NCBI GenBank assembly: GCA_012270625.1
Contig: JAAXHZ010000337.1
Location: 1 to 5,313 of the forward strand
DNA length: 5,313 nucleotides
Origin: Dehalococcoidia bacterium
GTDB lineage: Bacteria; Chloroflexota; Dehalococcoidia; SAR202; UBA11138
Reading direction: 5' to 3'
Part shown: in pieces, positions 1 to 5,313 of the stretch
Layout: each line of letters opens with the position of its first letter
Numbering within the stretch: position 1 is the stretch's first letter
The notes under the pieces: generated by a model
Seen by the model: the letters and a program-made list of their open reading frames with translations, nothing else
Databases searched by the model: none
What the model was told of the DNA's origin: nothing
Made by a program: the position numbers and the translations under genes

Positions 1-22
1 GCTGAGCGACCCTCTGATCGCG

Positions 23-1171
23 TCACGGACGCTCAATCAGCTCAACCGAAGTCTCGAAGTACTTGTTCTCGCGCAGGTAGTCAACCTGGACAGAGTCCCC
101 CACTTCGTAGCTCCAAAGAAGCGTCAGGAATTCACCCATGTCGGAAGTGGGGATTCCGTCAAGGCTGATTATCACGTCTCCCACCTGCAGACCCGCGTTG
201 AATGCCGGCCCTGCCCTCGATATTCTCGTGATGATCACCCCTTCTTGGACGTTGAGCGAAAGCCGGCTGGCTATCGCCGACGTGACGTCCTCGCCGGTCA
301 TCCCCATCAGAGGTCGGACGACACGCCCGTGCTCGATCAGGCTGTCGATTATCGGCATCGCCGTCTCCGAGCTTATGGCAAACCCAATCCCCTGCGCGCG
401 CCGCTCGACGGCGGTGCTGATCCCAATCACCTCGCCGCTGAGGTTGACCAGCGGCCCCCCACTGTTCCCATCATTGATCGCTGCGTCGGTCTGAATCATG
501 TCGTACAGCGGCTCTCTTTCCGTCCGCACAGTCCGGCCGCGCGCGCTGACGATTCCAAGTGTCACCGTCGGCCCACCCTTCAGAGCCAGCGCGTTGCCAA
601 CAGCCACGACCCAGTCTCCGACTCTTATGTCGTCGGACTCACCCCAGTCGATAACCGGAAGGGCATCTTCGGTTTCGATCTTGAGTACGGCGAGATCGGT
701 CACTACGTCCCATCCCACGACTTCGGCGTCGTATGTCTTGCCGTCGGGCAGGTGTACCTTGATCCCGACTACATCATGAATTACGTGGAAGTTGGTGACG
801 ACGTACCCGTCCGAGCTGACGATGACCCCTGAGCCTGCGCCCTGGTCGGTGAAGTCGAAGAACATCCCCTGGTTGACCGACTCGACAAAGATCGAGACCA
901 CGGCAGGCTGGACCTTCGTAACCAGGTCCGCGATCGAAGGCAGCTGCAATAGACCGGGCGGCCCCTGGTACCCGTTCACGCGGCTGGCAACCGGAGATAT
1001 GGGAGGAGCCGGAGCCACCGGCACAGCAGTTGGCGGTACTTCGGTAGGCGCAGGGGTTGTCGGCGTAGCGGCCGGGGCCGGAGACGAGAAACCGCACGCC
1101 GAGGTGAACAGCAAGCTCAACGCCGCCACCGCTGCCGAGTAAATCCAGACCAGGTTATGCGCGCGCTTCAC
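23..1171 (-). CDS. HtrA/DegP-type trypsin-like serine protease with one PDZ domain, exported
   Basis: Envelope protease/chaperone of the HtrA family (S1C), expected to cut misfolded proteins outside the cytoplasmic membrane. Residue numbers here count from an in-frame TTG at 1183. The N-terminus has basic residues, a hydrophobic stretch (about 11-28) and TSAC ending at Cys30, a poor lipobox, so lipoprotein or simple secreted/anchored form are both possible. An Ala/Pro/Thr-rich spacer covers about 34-66. The protease domain (about 83-285) has an intact triad: His133 in TNFHVI, Asp163 in TDLAVL and Ser241 in DGNSGGPL. One PDZ domain covers about 290-380, with GVIITRISRAGPAFNAGL typical of the fold. 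I prefer GTG at 1171 (382 aa, begins MKRAHN) because GGA lies 5 bases upstream and GAGGG 12 bases upstream, whereas at the TTG the GAGGG touches the start codon. The start overlaps the upstream YihY gene by 17 bases, so co-translation is likely. Family certain; exact start and lipidation less so. Confidence 0.96.
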   Translation of the reverse strand: MKRAHNLVWIYSAAVAALSLLFTSACGFSSPAPAATPTTPAPTEVPPTAVPVAPAPPISPVASRVNGYQGPPGLLQLPSIADLVTKVQPAVVSIFVESVNQGMFFDFTDQGAGSGVIVSSDGYVVTNFHVIHDVVGIKVHLPDGKTYDAEVVGWDVVTDLAVLKIETEDALPVIDWGESDDIRVGDWVVAVGNALALKGGPTVTLGIVSARGRTVRTEREPLYDMIQTDAAINDGNSGGPLVNLSGEVIGISTAVERRAQGIGFAISSETAMPIIDSLIEHGRVVRPLMGMTGEDVTSAIASRLSLNVQEGVIITRISRAGPAFNAGLQVGDVIISLDGIPTSDMGEFLTLLWSYEVGDSVQVDYLRENKYFETSVELIERP

Positions 1172-2069
1172 GGGATTCCACAACCCTCAGTCTGACACGC
1201 GAAAGTCCGGTCCACAGAAGTTTCAGCCCCTGAACTTCTCCCTCCAGCTGCTCGGCGTACTCGGCGTAGCGGGACGTGGCAAGGGCGCCGAACAGCAGAA
1301 TAATAGCCAACACGTACACCCAGCTCAGCAGTGCCATAATCGCCCCGATGGACCCATAGACGACGTTATAGACAGGGAACGTATTGACGTACCAGATAAA
1401 GCCCCACGTGGCACCGTCGATCGCGAGTGAAGCGACGAGCGCACCCAGCCAGACCACCCTGAAACTCACCTCTGTATTCGGTAGATACTTGTACAGCATC
1501 AGGAGTGTGCCGAAGGTGACTATCGGAGATGCCACCACTGTAATCAGGTTCGCGATGAAGTCATAGGTAATGTTAGGAAAGGCGGCCTTGACGAGCACCT
1601 GGACGGTGCCGATCATTGGAGTGACGAACAGCAGAAACACCATCAGGATGCCCGCTCCGGACGCAAGTCCGAGATCGATCAGTCTCTCTCGGATAAACGG
1701 CCTGGTCCTCTTTACACCCCACGCTGCGTTGATGCCCTTGCGAATCGCCCCGAAAGCCGCCGAAGACGCCCATATCAGCAGGAAGACCGACACGACCCCC
1801 GTGATTGTCTTGGCGGACACCACTCCGCGCATCGTCTGGCCAATGAAGTCTGAGGATACAGGGAAGACCTCCGCCATCTGCCCGGCCATTACTTCCCGTT
1901 CCACCTCATGACCGAAGAAGAAACCCCAGATTGAGACCATCGCGAGCACGAGCGGGAACATCGAGAACAGCGTATAGAACGCGATTGCCCCTGCGATGTA
2001 CTGGCAGTTCTTGCCAAGAAAGTCGTTGACGGCATCGGCGCACAGCAGTATGAGTCTAATCAGGTACAC
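1155..2069 (-). CDS. YihY/BrkB-family inner membrane protein
   Basis: Polytopic membrane protein of the YihY/virulence factor BrkB family, often mislabelled 'ribonuclease BN'; the true RNase BN is the elaC product, so no RNase activity should be assumed. Its molecular role is not settled. The 304-residue length is usual. About six membrane segments can be seen, near residues 25-52, 88-108, 134-158, 170-194, 205-229 and 239-264. Family hallmarks are AGAIAFYTLFSMFPL after a short amphipathic N-terminus, RKGINAAWGV (110-119), YKYLPNTEVSFR (193-204) and YGSIGAIMALLSW (238-250). The charged tail is cytoplasmic-looking. The start is GTG, with GAGGA four bases upstream. A sigma-70-like promoter lies about 55-85 bases upstream. 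The 3' end overlaps the start of the HtrA gene, which suggests a two-gene envelope operon. Confidence 0.95.
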   Translation of the reverse strand: MYLIRLILLCADAVNDFLGKNCQYIAGAIAFYTLFSMFPLVLAMVSIWGFFFGHEVEREVMAGQMAEVFPVSSDFIGQTMRGVVSAKTITGVVSVFLLIWASSAAFGAIRKGINAAWGVKRTRPFIRERLIDLGLASGAGILMVFLLFVTPMIGTVQVLVKAAFPNITYDFIANLITVVASPIVTFGTLLMLYKYLPNTEVSFRVVWLGALVASLAIDGATWGFIWYVNTFPVYNVVYGSIGAIMALLSWVYVLAIILLFGALATSRYAEYAEQLEGEVQGLKLLWTGLSRVRLRVVESREARA

Positions 2070-2109
2070 TGCTTCCTCGGTAAGTCTTCCTGGTGCTCGA
2101 CCTCTATCT

Positions 2110-2135
2110 CTGGGAATATCGAAGATAGTACCCAG
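2110..2135 (-). other. Small inverted repeat (hairpin) overlapping the candidate -10 box
   Basis: CTGGG (2110-2114) pairs with CCCAG (2131-2135), and inside it TATC (2117-2120) pairs with GATA (2124-2127) around a GAA loop. The -10 box at 2125-2130 falls inside the right arm. No T-run follows on either strand, so it is not a typical intrinsic terminator for the hydrolase gene. It could be an operator-like dyad or chance. The rest of the 2070-2192 spacer holds the promoter and a T-arm-like motif but no gene. Confidence 0.3.
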
Positions 2136-2154
2136 CGAGATTGAAAGTGGTCAA
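2125..2154 (-). promoter_or_regulatory. Candidate sigma-70 promoter for the YihY-HtrA pair
   Basis: Read on the minus strand, TTGACC (2154-2149; five of six bases match the -35 consensus) is followed after 18 bases by TACTAT (2130-2125; four of six match the -10 consensus). Transcription would start near 2118, giving a leader of about 50 bases before the GTG at 2069 and its GAGGA site at 2078-2074. It sits in the spacer just after the hydrolase gene, where a promoter for the next two genes would be expected. The consensus match is seen; activity is inferred. Confidence 0.45.
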
Positions 2155-2192
2155 GACAGATCTATCGGGAGCCTGTCGGACTCGAACCGAAT

Positions 2193-3062
2193 CTACGGTC
2201 CCTCGTCAAAGAAACCGCGAATTATTCTCACTGTGGCGTCCATGTCTTCGTTGTGAAGGCCGTGGCCGACTCCCGGAACCTCCGCGAATGTACCGTTGCC
2301 GTTCGGGATGGTTTCGACCATCTTCCTGGCCTGCGCCTCATCGAGCACTGCGCTGGTCTCTCCTCTGAGCACAAGCGTCCGACAGCTTATCCGCTCGACA
2401 CAGCTCCACATGAAAGGCCCTTCTTTCAGCGCCGTCCTTCCCAGCAGCCATCTCATCTCCGGGTCTGTCTTTGGCACTAGAATACCATCCCAGTTTGTAC
2501 GGTAGGTATGCCTGACTGTTGCCCAGATCTGATCGTCGCTGGCTTCAGCGTCGTCCTCGCGGTGCCAGTCGAACGCCATACGCTCATTGAAGAACCCCCT
2601 GGGCCTTTCACGATTGCCGCTCGTCATGCGCGCTGCCGCGGTCTGCCGACCGGCCGGAGAAGGATCGGGCATCGGCCCGTAGTCTCCCAGCACAAGATTA
2701 TCTACGAGGTGCCCGAAGTAAGCGCCCAGCGGCATCCCGATTCTGGAACCCTGGGAGTGACCGTAGTAGTCGAACGGATACAGGCCGGTGGACAGCGCGA
2801 ATATGCTCACGTCAGACGCGAACGACTGTGCTGAGTATCCCTCTCGGCTCCAGTCGCTGTCACCACAGCCCCGCGCGTCGAGCGCGACCACGTGCCACTT
2901 ATCGGTCATTCGGGGGGCGAACTCATCGAACTGATGGGCGTGTCCGCCTATGCCGTGCATCAGGATCAGGGGCTTCTTCGTCCTGTCACCTCCCCAATCC
3001 AGGTAGTGCAGGGACAACCCATTCACCGATACCCACTTGTCTTCAGGATACACACCCGACAT
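2193..3062 (-). CDS. Alpha/beta-fold hydrolase, substrate unknown
   Basis: Cytoplasmic alpha/beta hydrolase of 289 residues with no signal peptide. Family members cut ester, epoxide, C-C or halide bonds; the substrate cannot be told from sequence. Visible parts are: the oxyanion-hole turn MHGIGG (35-40), strand and turn VVALDARGCGDSD (58-70), nucleophile elbow GHSQGS (101-106) with Ser103, a variable cap region (about 130-215), and the C-terminal strand VLRGETSAVLDEAQ (231-244). The catalytic His is probably His267 in GVGHGLH. The residue that is often Asp after RGxxS is Ala238 here, so the acid of the triad must be another residue (Asp241 or Glu235 nearby) or be lost. The ATG start is firm: GGGAGGAG ends six bases before it. 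The gene stands 123 bases before the YihY gene and about 190 bases after the glycosyltransferase operon, and is probably transcribed separately from both. I see no convincing promoter directly before it. Confidence 0.93.
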   Translation of the reverse strand: MSGVYPEDKWVSVNGLSLHYLDWGGDRTKKPLILMHGIGGHAHQFDEFAPRMTDKWHVVALDARGCGDSDWSREGYSAQSFASDVSIFALSTGLYPFDYYGHSQGSRIGMPLGAYFGHLVDNLVLGDYGPMPDPSPAGRQTAAARMTSGNRERPRGFFNERMAFDWHREDDAEASDDQIWATVRHTYRTNWDGILVPKTDPEMRWLLGRTALKEGPFMWSCVERISCRTLVLRGETSAVLDEAQARKMVETIPNGNGTFAEVPGVGHGLHNEDMDATVRIIRGFFDEGP

Positions 3063-3082
3063 CGATTACTCCTCCCAGTATT

Positions 3083-3199
3083 CTACGGCCCAGCTGCCCG
3101 CGCGGATCGGCTGCCCTCTATTAGACCCTCCCGCGCGATCGAATCGCCGGCCTCTATCATTTCGTAGAATGGACGAAGGTCTCCCTGCGCCTCCACCAA
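3083..3199 (-). pseudogene. Short coding-like frame, possible 3' remnant of a lost gene or a small protein
   Basis: An open frame runs from after a TGA at 3280-3278 to a TAG at 3085-3083 (64 codons). Its second half reads like real protein: QGDLRPFYEMIEAGDSIARE, then GLIEGSRSARAAGP. First codon positions are rich in G and other purines, as in coding DNA. Possible starts are TTG at 3199, GTG at 3196 (37 aa) and ATG at 3160, none with a good ribosome binding site. The TAG ends 20 bases before the hydrolase ATG, a spacing typical of neighbours in an operon. I infer either the truncated tail of a gene that once preceded the hydrolase, or an unannotated small protein. I do not recognise the family. 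The upstream half overlaps a stem-loop, which argues against a long intact gene. Confidence 0.35.
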
Positions 3200-3233
3200 T
3201 CTCGCTGCGATGGGGATGCGCAGCGTGGGTGGA
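3192..3233 (-). terminator. Strong stem-loop after the glycosyltransferase operon, possible terminator or 3' end structure
   Basis: The inner stem is seven perfect pairs, CGCTGCG (3203-3209) with CGCAGCG (3219-3225), around a nine-base loop. After a small internal loop, an outer stem pairs TCCACC (3192-3197) with GGTGGA (3228-3233). It begins 21 bases after the stop codon of the last glycosyltransferase, the right place for an operon end. No T-run follows on the minus strand, so it is not a classic intrinsic terminator. It may act with Rho or protect the mRNA 3' end. Otherwise the 3063-3254 spacer holds only the coding-like frame and the hydrolase ribosome binding site. Confidence 0.4.
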
Positions 3234-3254
3234 CTGTGACCGACAGACTTCGAG

Positions 3255-4166
3255 TCAGAAACTAAGTGTACGGGACCTCAATAGCCAGCGCGCTCTATTG
3301 AAAAACCATAAGACATATCGGGGCATTTCGGTCCAGAAACTGATCCTCAATGCCCGTGTGAATTCACGCATCGCATCACCACGACTGCCGACGCGCAGAT
3401 ACAAGCGTCCCATTCGCGAATGTACACGGGCCAGTGCGGCCGGCCGCGCTTGAAGTTCTTCTGCGTATCTCTCCAAGTGTCTCTTACTGTACTCGATGTC
3501 GTCCCAATCATTCGTCATTCGTGAGTGTCCATGATTTACCCAGGTACGCATCCCGACCTGTGGCAGGAGGCGATAGTGGCAACGCCGTGAGAGGCGCAGG
3601 TTGAAGTCCTGGTCGTTACACATTCGCAAAGACTCGTCGAACATCACCTCCCGAACGATGGAAGTGCGCGCAAGGAGTACACTCTGCGACCCTGGCTGTC
3701 TCAACGCCAGACAGTGCTCACTGACATCACCCTCGTAGGTAGGAAGCGTACCGGATCGCATAAACACACGTTCACCGGTCTGCGAATCGAAAACATGGAA
3801 CCAGCAATACACCACTCCGACCTCTGGTGGAGAACGGTCCAGCAGATCGACCTGCGCTGACAACTTGCCCGGTAGCCATTCGTCGTCGTCGTCCAGAAAC
3901 GCGATATACTCGCCCCTCGCGGCCCTGATGCCGCTGTTTAACGCTGTGGTTTGACCTCGGTTGGTCCGATGTGTCACCACTCGGATTCGAGCGTCCTTCT
4001 CGCTCAGATTCTGGAGCACCCGTGCGGTGTCGTCAGGAGAGCAATCGTTCACGATGATGAGCTCGAGGTCCCTGAAGTCCTGGTCGAGAACGCTATTGAC
4101 CGAGCGTGGTAGCAGAGCCTCACGGTTGTAGGTTGTAATTATCACACTCACCTTCGGCTTCATCAT
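3255..4166 (-). CDS. Family 2 glycosyltransferase (GT-A fold), downstream copy of a tandem pair
   Basis: Transfers a sugar from a nucleotide-sugar donor to a growing glycan on the cytoplasmic side; donor and acceptor are unknown. The 303 residues show the GT-A order: VSVIITTYNR (6-15), nucleotide-binding VNDCSPDD with Asp41, NRGQTTALNSGI (69-80), the metal-binding DXD region FLDDDDEW (90-97), and the probable catalytic-base motif NDQDFNLRLS (184-193) with Asp185/Asp187. A TPR-like helix pair follows at about 249-276, then an aromatic/basic tail (FWTEMPRYVLWFFNRARW) that may touch the membrane. The start ATG overlaps the stop of the preceding gene as ATGA, with only a weak AGG upstream, so translation probably depends on coupling. 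A second ATG follows directly and is equally possible. It is the last gene of the glycan operon and is about 80% like its neighbour by eye, but differs in the ALN versus ARN motif and around 182-228. Confidence 0.95.
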   Translation of the reverse strand: MMKPKVSVIITTYNREALLPRSVNSVLDQDFRDLELIIVNDCSPDDTARVLQNLSEKDARIRVVTHRTNRGQTTALNSGIRAARGEYIAFLDDDDEWLPGKLSAQVDLLDRSPPEVGVVYCWFHVFDSQTGERVFMRSGTLPTYEGDVSEHCLALRQPGSQSVLLARTSIVREVMFDESLRMCNDQDFNLRLSRRCHYRLLPQVGMRTWVNHGHSRMTNDWDDIEYSKRHLERYAEELQARPAALARVHSRMGRLYLRVGSRGDAMREFTRALRISFWTEMPRYVLWFFNRARWLLRSRTLSF

Positions 4167-5089
4167 GGGAGCCTAATACGGTTACGGTTACGTGGGCTCA
4201 GCTTCCCAAATAATCTTCTGAAGAACCACAAAATATACAGGGGCATCTCGGTCCAGAAACTGGTCCTCAATGCCCGTGTGAATTCACGTATTGCATCGAC
4301 AGGACTGCCGATCTTCAGAAGATACAATACTCCCAACCGTGAATGCATATGGGCTAAAGTAGCCGGCCGCGCTTGAAGTTCTTCTGCGTATCTCTCCAGG
4401 TGTCTTTTATGGAACGCGAGTATGGCCGCAAAATTATGTGTGATTTGTGAATGTCCGTGGTTGACCCAGAGACGCACTCCGACCTGTGGCAGCAGACGAT
4501 AGTGGCAACGTTGCGAGAGCCTCATGTTGAAGTCCTGGTCGATACCCGCTTGCAATGTCTCGTCGAACATCACCTCACGAACAATCGACGTGCGCGCGAG
4601 GAGTATGGTCTGCGGACCCGGCTGTCTCAACGCCAGACAGTGCTCACTGATGTCACCCTCGTAGGTAGCCGTCGTACCGAATCGAACAAACACACGTTCT
4701 CCAGTTTGCGAATCGAACACATGGAACCAGCAATATACTACTCCAACCTCTGGTGGAGAACGGTCCAGCAGATCGACCTGCGCTGACAACTTGCCCGGAA
4801 GCCATTCGTCGTCGTCGTCCAGAAACGCGATGTACTCACCCCTCGCGGCCCGGATACCGCTGTTACGCGCTGCGCCCGCCCCACGGTTGGCGCAATGTGT
4901 CACCACTCGGATTCGAGCGTCGTCCTCGCTCAGACTCTGGAGCACCCGAGCGGTGTTGTCAGTCGAGCAATCGTTCACGACGATGAGCTCGAGATCCCTG
5001 AAGTCCTGGTCGAGAACACTGTGAACTGAGCGCGATAGCAGATCCGCCCGATTGTAGGTTGTAATTATCACACTCACTCTCGGATTCAT
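3300..5089 (-). repeat. Tandem gene duplication, unit of about 920-926 bases
   Basis: The two family-2 glycosyltransferase genes are direct repeats. Matching points are offset by 926 bases in the 5' and middle parts (for example 3820 with 4746, and 4126 with 5052) and by 920 bases in the 3' part (3331 with 4251), which fits two one-codon insertions in the upstream copy. A 53-base stretch is identical (3820-3872 and 4746-4798), and 59 residues in a row are identical at protein level around the DXD motif. Similarity stops near 3300 and 4220, just before each gene's 3' end, where the tails differ completely. Confidence 0.9.
4163..5089 (-). CDS. Family 2 glycosyltransferase (GT-A fold), upstream copy of a tandem pair
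   Basis: Nucleotide-sugar-dependent glycosyltransferase of 308 residues, paralogue of the next gene. Numbered from ATG 5089: VSVIITTYNR (5-14), VNDCSTDN with Asp40, NRGAGAARNSGI (68-79; the common ARN form of this motif), DXD region FLDDDDEW (89-96), and DQDFNMRLS (184-192) as the probable catalytic-base motif. It shares the TPR-like segment and FWTEMP tail of its paralogue and ends with a short basic tail (RNRNRIRLP). An in-frame TTG at 5113 would give 316 residues. ATG 5089 is preferred because GAGGAG lies about nine bases upstream, the upstream gene stops there with an ATGA overlap, and the resulting MNPRVSVI matches the paralogue's MKPKVSVI. Its position between a GT4 gene and another family-2 gene points to assembly of a surface or exopolysaccharide repeat. 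Confidence 0.95.
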   Translation of the reverse strand: MNPRVSVIITTYNRADLLSRSVHSVLDQDFRDLELIVVNDCSTDNTARVLQSLSEDDARIRVVTHCANRGAGAARNSGIRAARGEYIAFLDDDDEWLPGKLSAQVDLLDRSPPEVGVVYCWFHVFDSQTGERVFVRFGTTATYEGDISEHCLALRQPGPQTILLARTSIVREVMFDETLQAGIDQDFNMRLSQRCHYRLLPQVGVRLWVNHGHSQITHNFAAILAFHKRHLERYAEELQARPATLAHMHSRLGVLYLLKIGSPVDAIREFTRALRTSFWTEMPLYILWFFRRLFGKLSPRNRNRIRLP

Positions 5090-5313
5090 TGACGGTTTCT
5101 CCTCAGCGACCAAAACATATCCATATACTGTTTGATCGAGGCGTCAGCTGAATAGATACTGGCCCGCTCCCTGAGCGTGGACGCGGGAAGAGGCGCATCC
5201 AACGTGGACGATATTGCAACTGCCATCTCTGACGCATCAGTCACTGGCACCAAATGACCAAACACGCCATCGGCAAGGATCTCTCTCGGTCCGTGCGGAC
5301 AGTCTGTACTTAC
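5086..5313 (-). CDS. GT4-type glycosyltransferase, C-terminal 75 residues only (cut by window edge)
   Basis: An open frame enters from the right edge and stops at TGA 5088-5086. It reads STDCPHGPREILADGVFGHL, then VPVTDASEMAVAISSTLDAP, which is the donor-binding end of the second Rossmann domain of GT-B-fold family 4 enzymes (the (S/T)DCPxGPREIL region and the following LVPVxD segment), then a C-terminal helix with YMDMFWSLRR. The N-terminal domain and the EX7E motif lie outside the window. The stop overlaps the next start by four bases (ATGA), so the gene is coupled to the two family-2 genes. Donor and acceptor sugars are unknown. Retaining GT4 and inverting GT2 enzymes side by side are usual in polysaccharide clusters. 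Confidence 0.9.
   Translation of the reverse strand, partial: VSTDCPHGPREILADGVFGHLVPVTDASEMAVAISSTLDAPLPASTLRERASIYSADASIKQYMDMFWSLRRNRQ

Noticed and set aside
138..1142. Several plus-strand open frames opposite the HtrA gene
   Set aside because: They are antisense shadows of a GC-rich gene with clear protease motifs; their translations show no domain-like pattern.
2154..2192. In-frame continuation of the hydrolase past its TAG for 13 codons
   Set aside because: The protein already ends at a usual length, and nothing in the sequence supports read-through.
2166..2260. A complete tRNA gene on the minus strand around the GGTTCGAGTCC motif
   Set aside because: No matching acceptor 5' strand, D-arm or anticodon arm can be placed upstream; that stretch is the 3' end of the hydrolase gene.
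3080..3170. 8-base inverted repeat ATTCTACG (3080-3087) and CGTAGAAT (3163-3170) as mobile-element ends
   Set aside because: Only 75 bases lie between, with no transposase and no clear target-site duplication; an 8-base match can occur by chance.
4173..4190. Short tandem repeat of CGTAAC units (plus-strand GGTTACGGTTACG) as a regulatory iteron
   Set aside because: It lies inside the 3' end of a glycosyltransferase gene, codes for the Arg-Asn repeats of its tail, and has only about two and a half units.
5090..5113. N-terminal extension of the upstream family-2 glycosyltransferase from TTG 5113
   Set aside because: The stretch is the end of the GT4 gene in another frame, and the ribosome binding site and paralogue alignment both point to ATG 5089.

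Overview
The window is a run of bacterial genes that all lie on the minus strand, so it reads from right to left. It is moderately GC-rich. The HtrA protein has an Ala/Pro/Thr-rich spacer after its signal peptide, a style often seen in Chloroflexota. The organism is therefore most likely an uncultured Chloroflexota member (SAR202/Dehalococcoidia-like). This is inference from protein style, not proof.

Right part (5313 to 3255): the end of a surface-glycan cluster. It holds the 3' end of a GT4-type glycosyltransferase cut by the window edge, then two family-2 glycosyltransferases that are tandem duplicates of each other. Each junction is a 4-base ATGA overlap, so the three genes are one translationally coupled operon. 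A strong stem-loop lies about 20 bases after the last stop codon.

Middle (3254 to 2193): a spacer of about 190 bases holds that stem-loop and a short coding-like frame that may be the tail of a lost gene. An alpha/beta hydrolase with a very good ribosome binding site follows.

Left part (2192 to 23): a spacer with a plausible sigma-70-type promoter and a small hairpin leads to a YihY/BrkB-family membrane protein. The start of an exported HtrA-type serine protease overlaps the end of that gene. The last two look like a small envelope operon with its own promoter.

The families are all well known and I do not see a new defence, mobile or RNA system. The points most worth a second look are the diverging glycosyltransferase pair, the orphan reading frame before the hydrolase, and the hydrolase lacking the catalytic Asp at its usual place. 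Three starts were moved inward from the longest open frame or confirmed from ribosome binding sites and overlaps.
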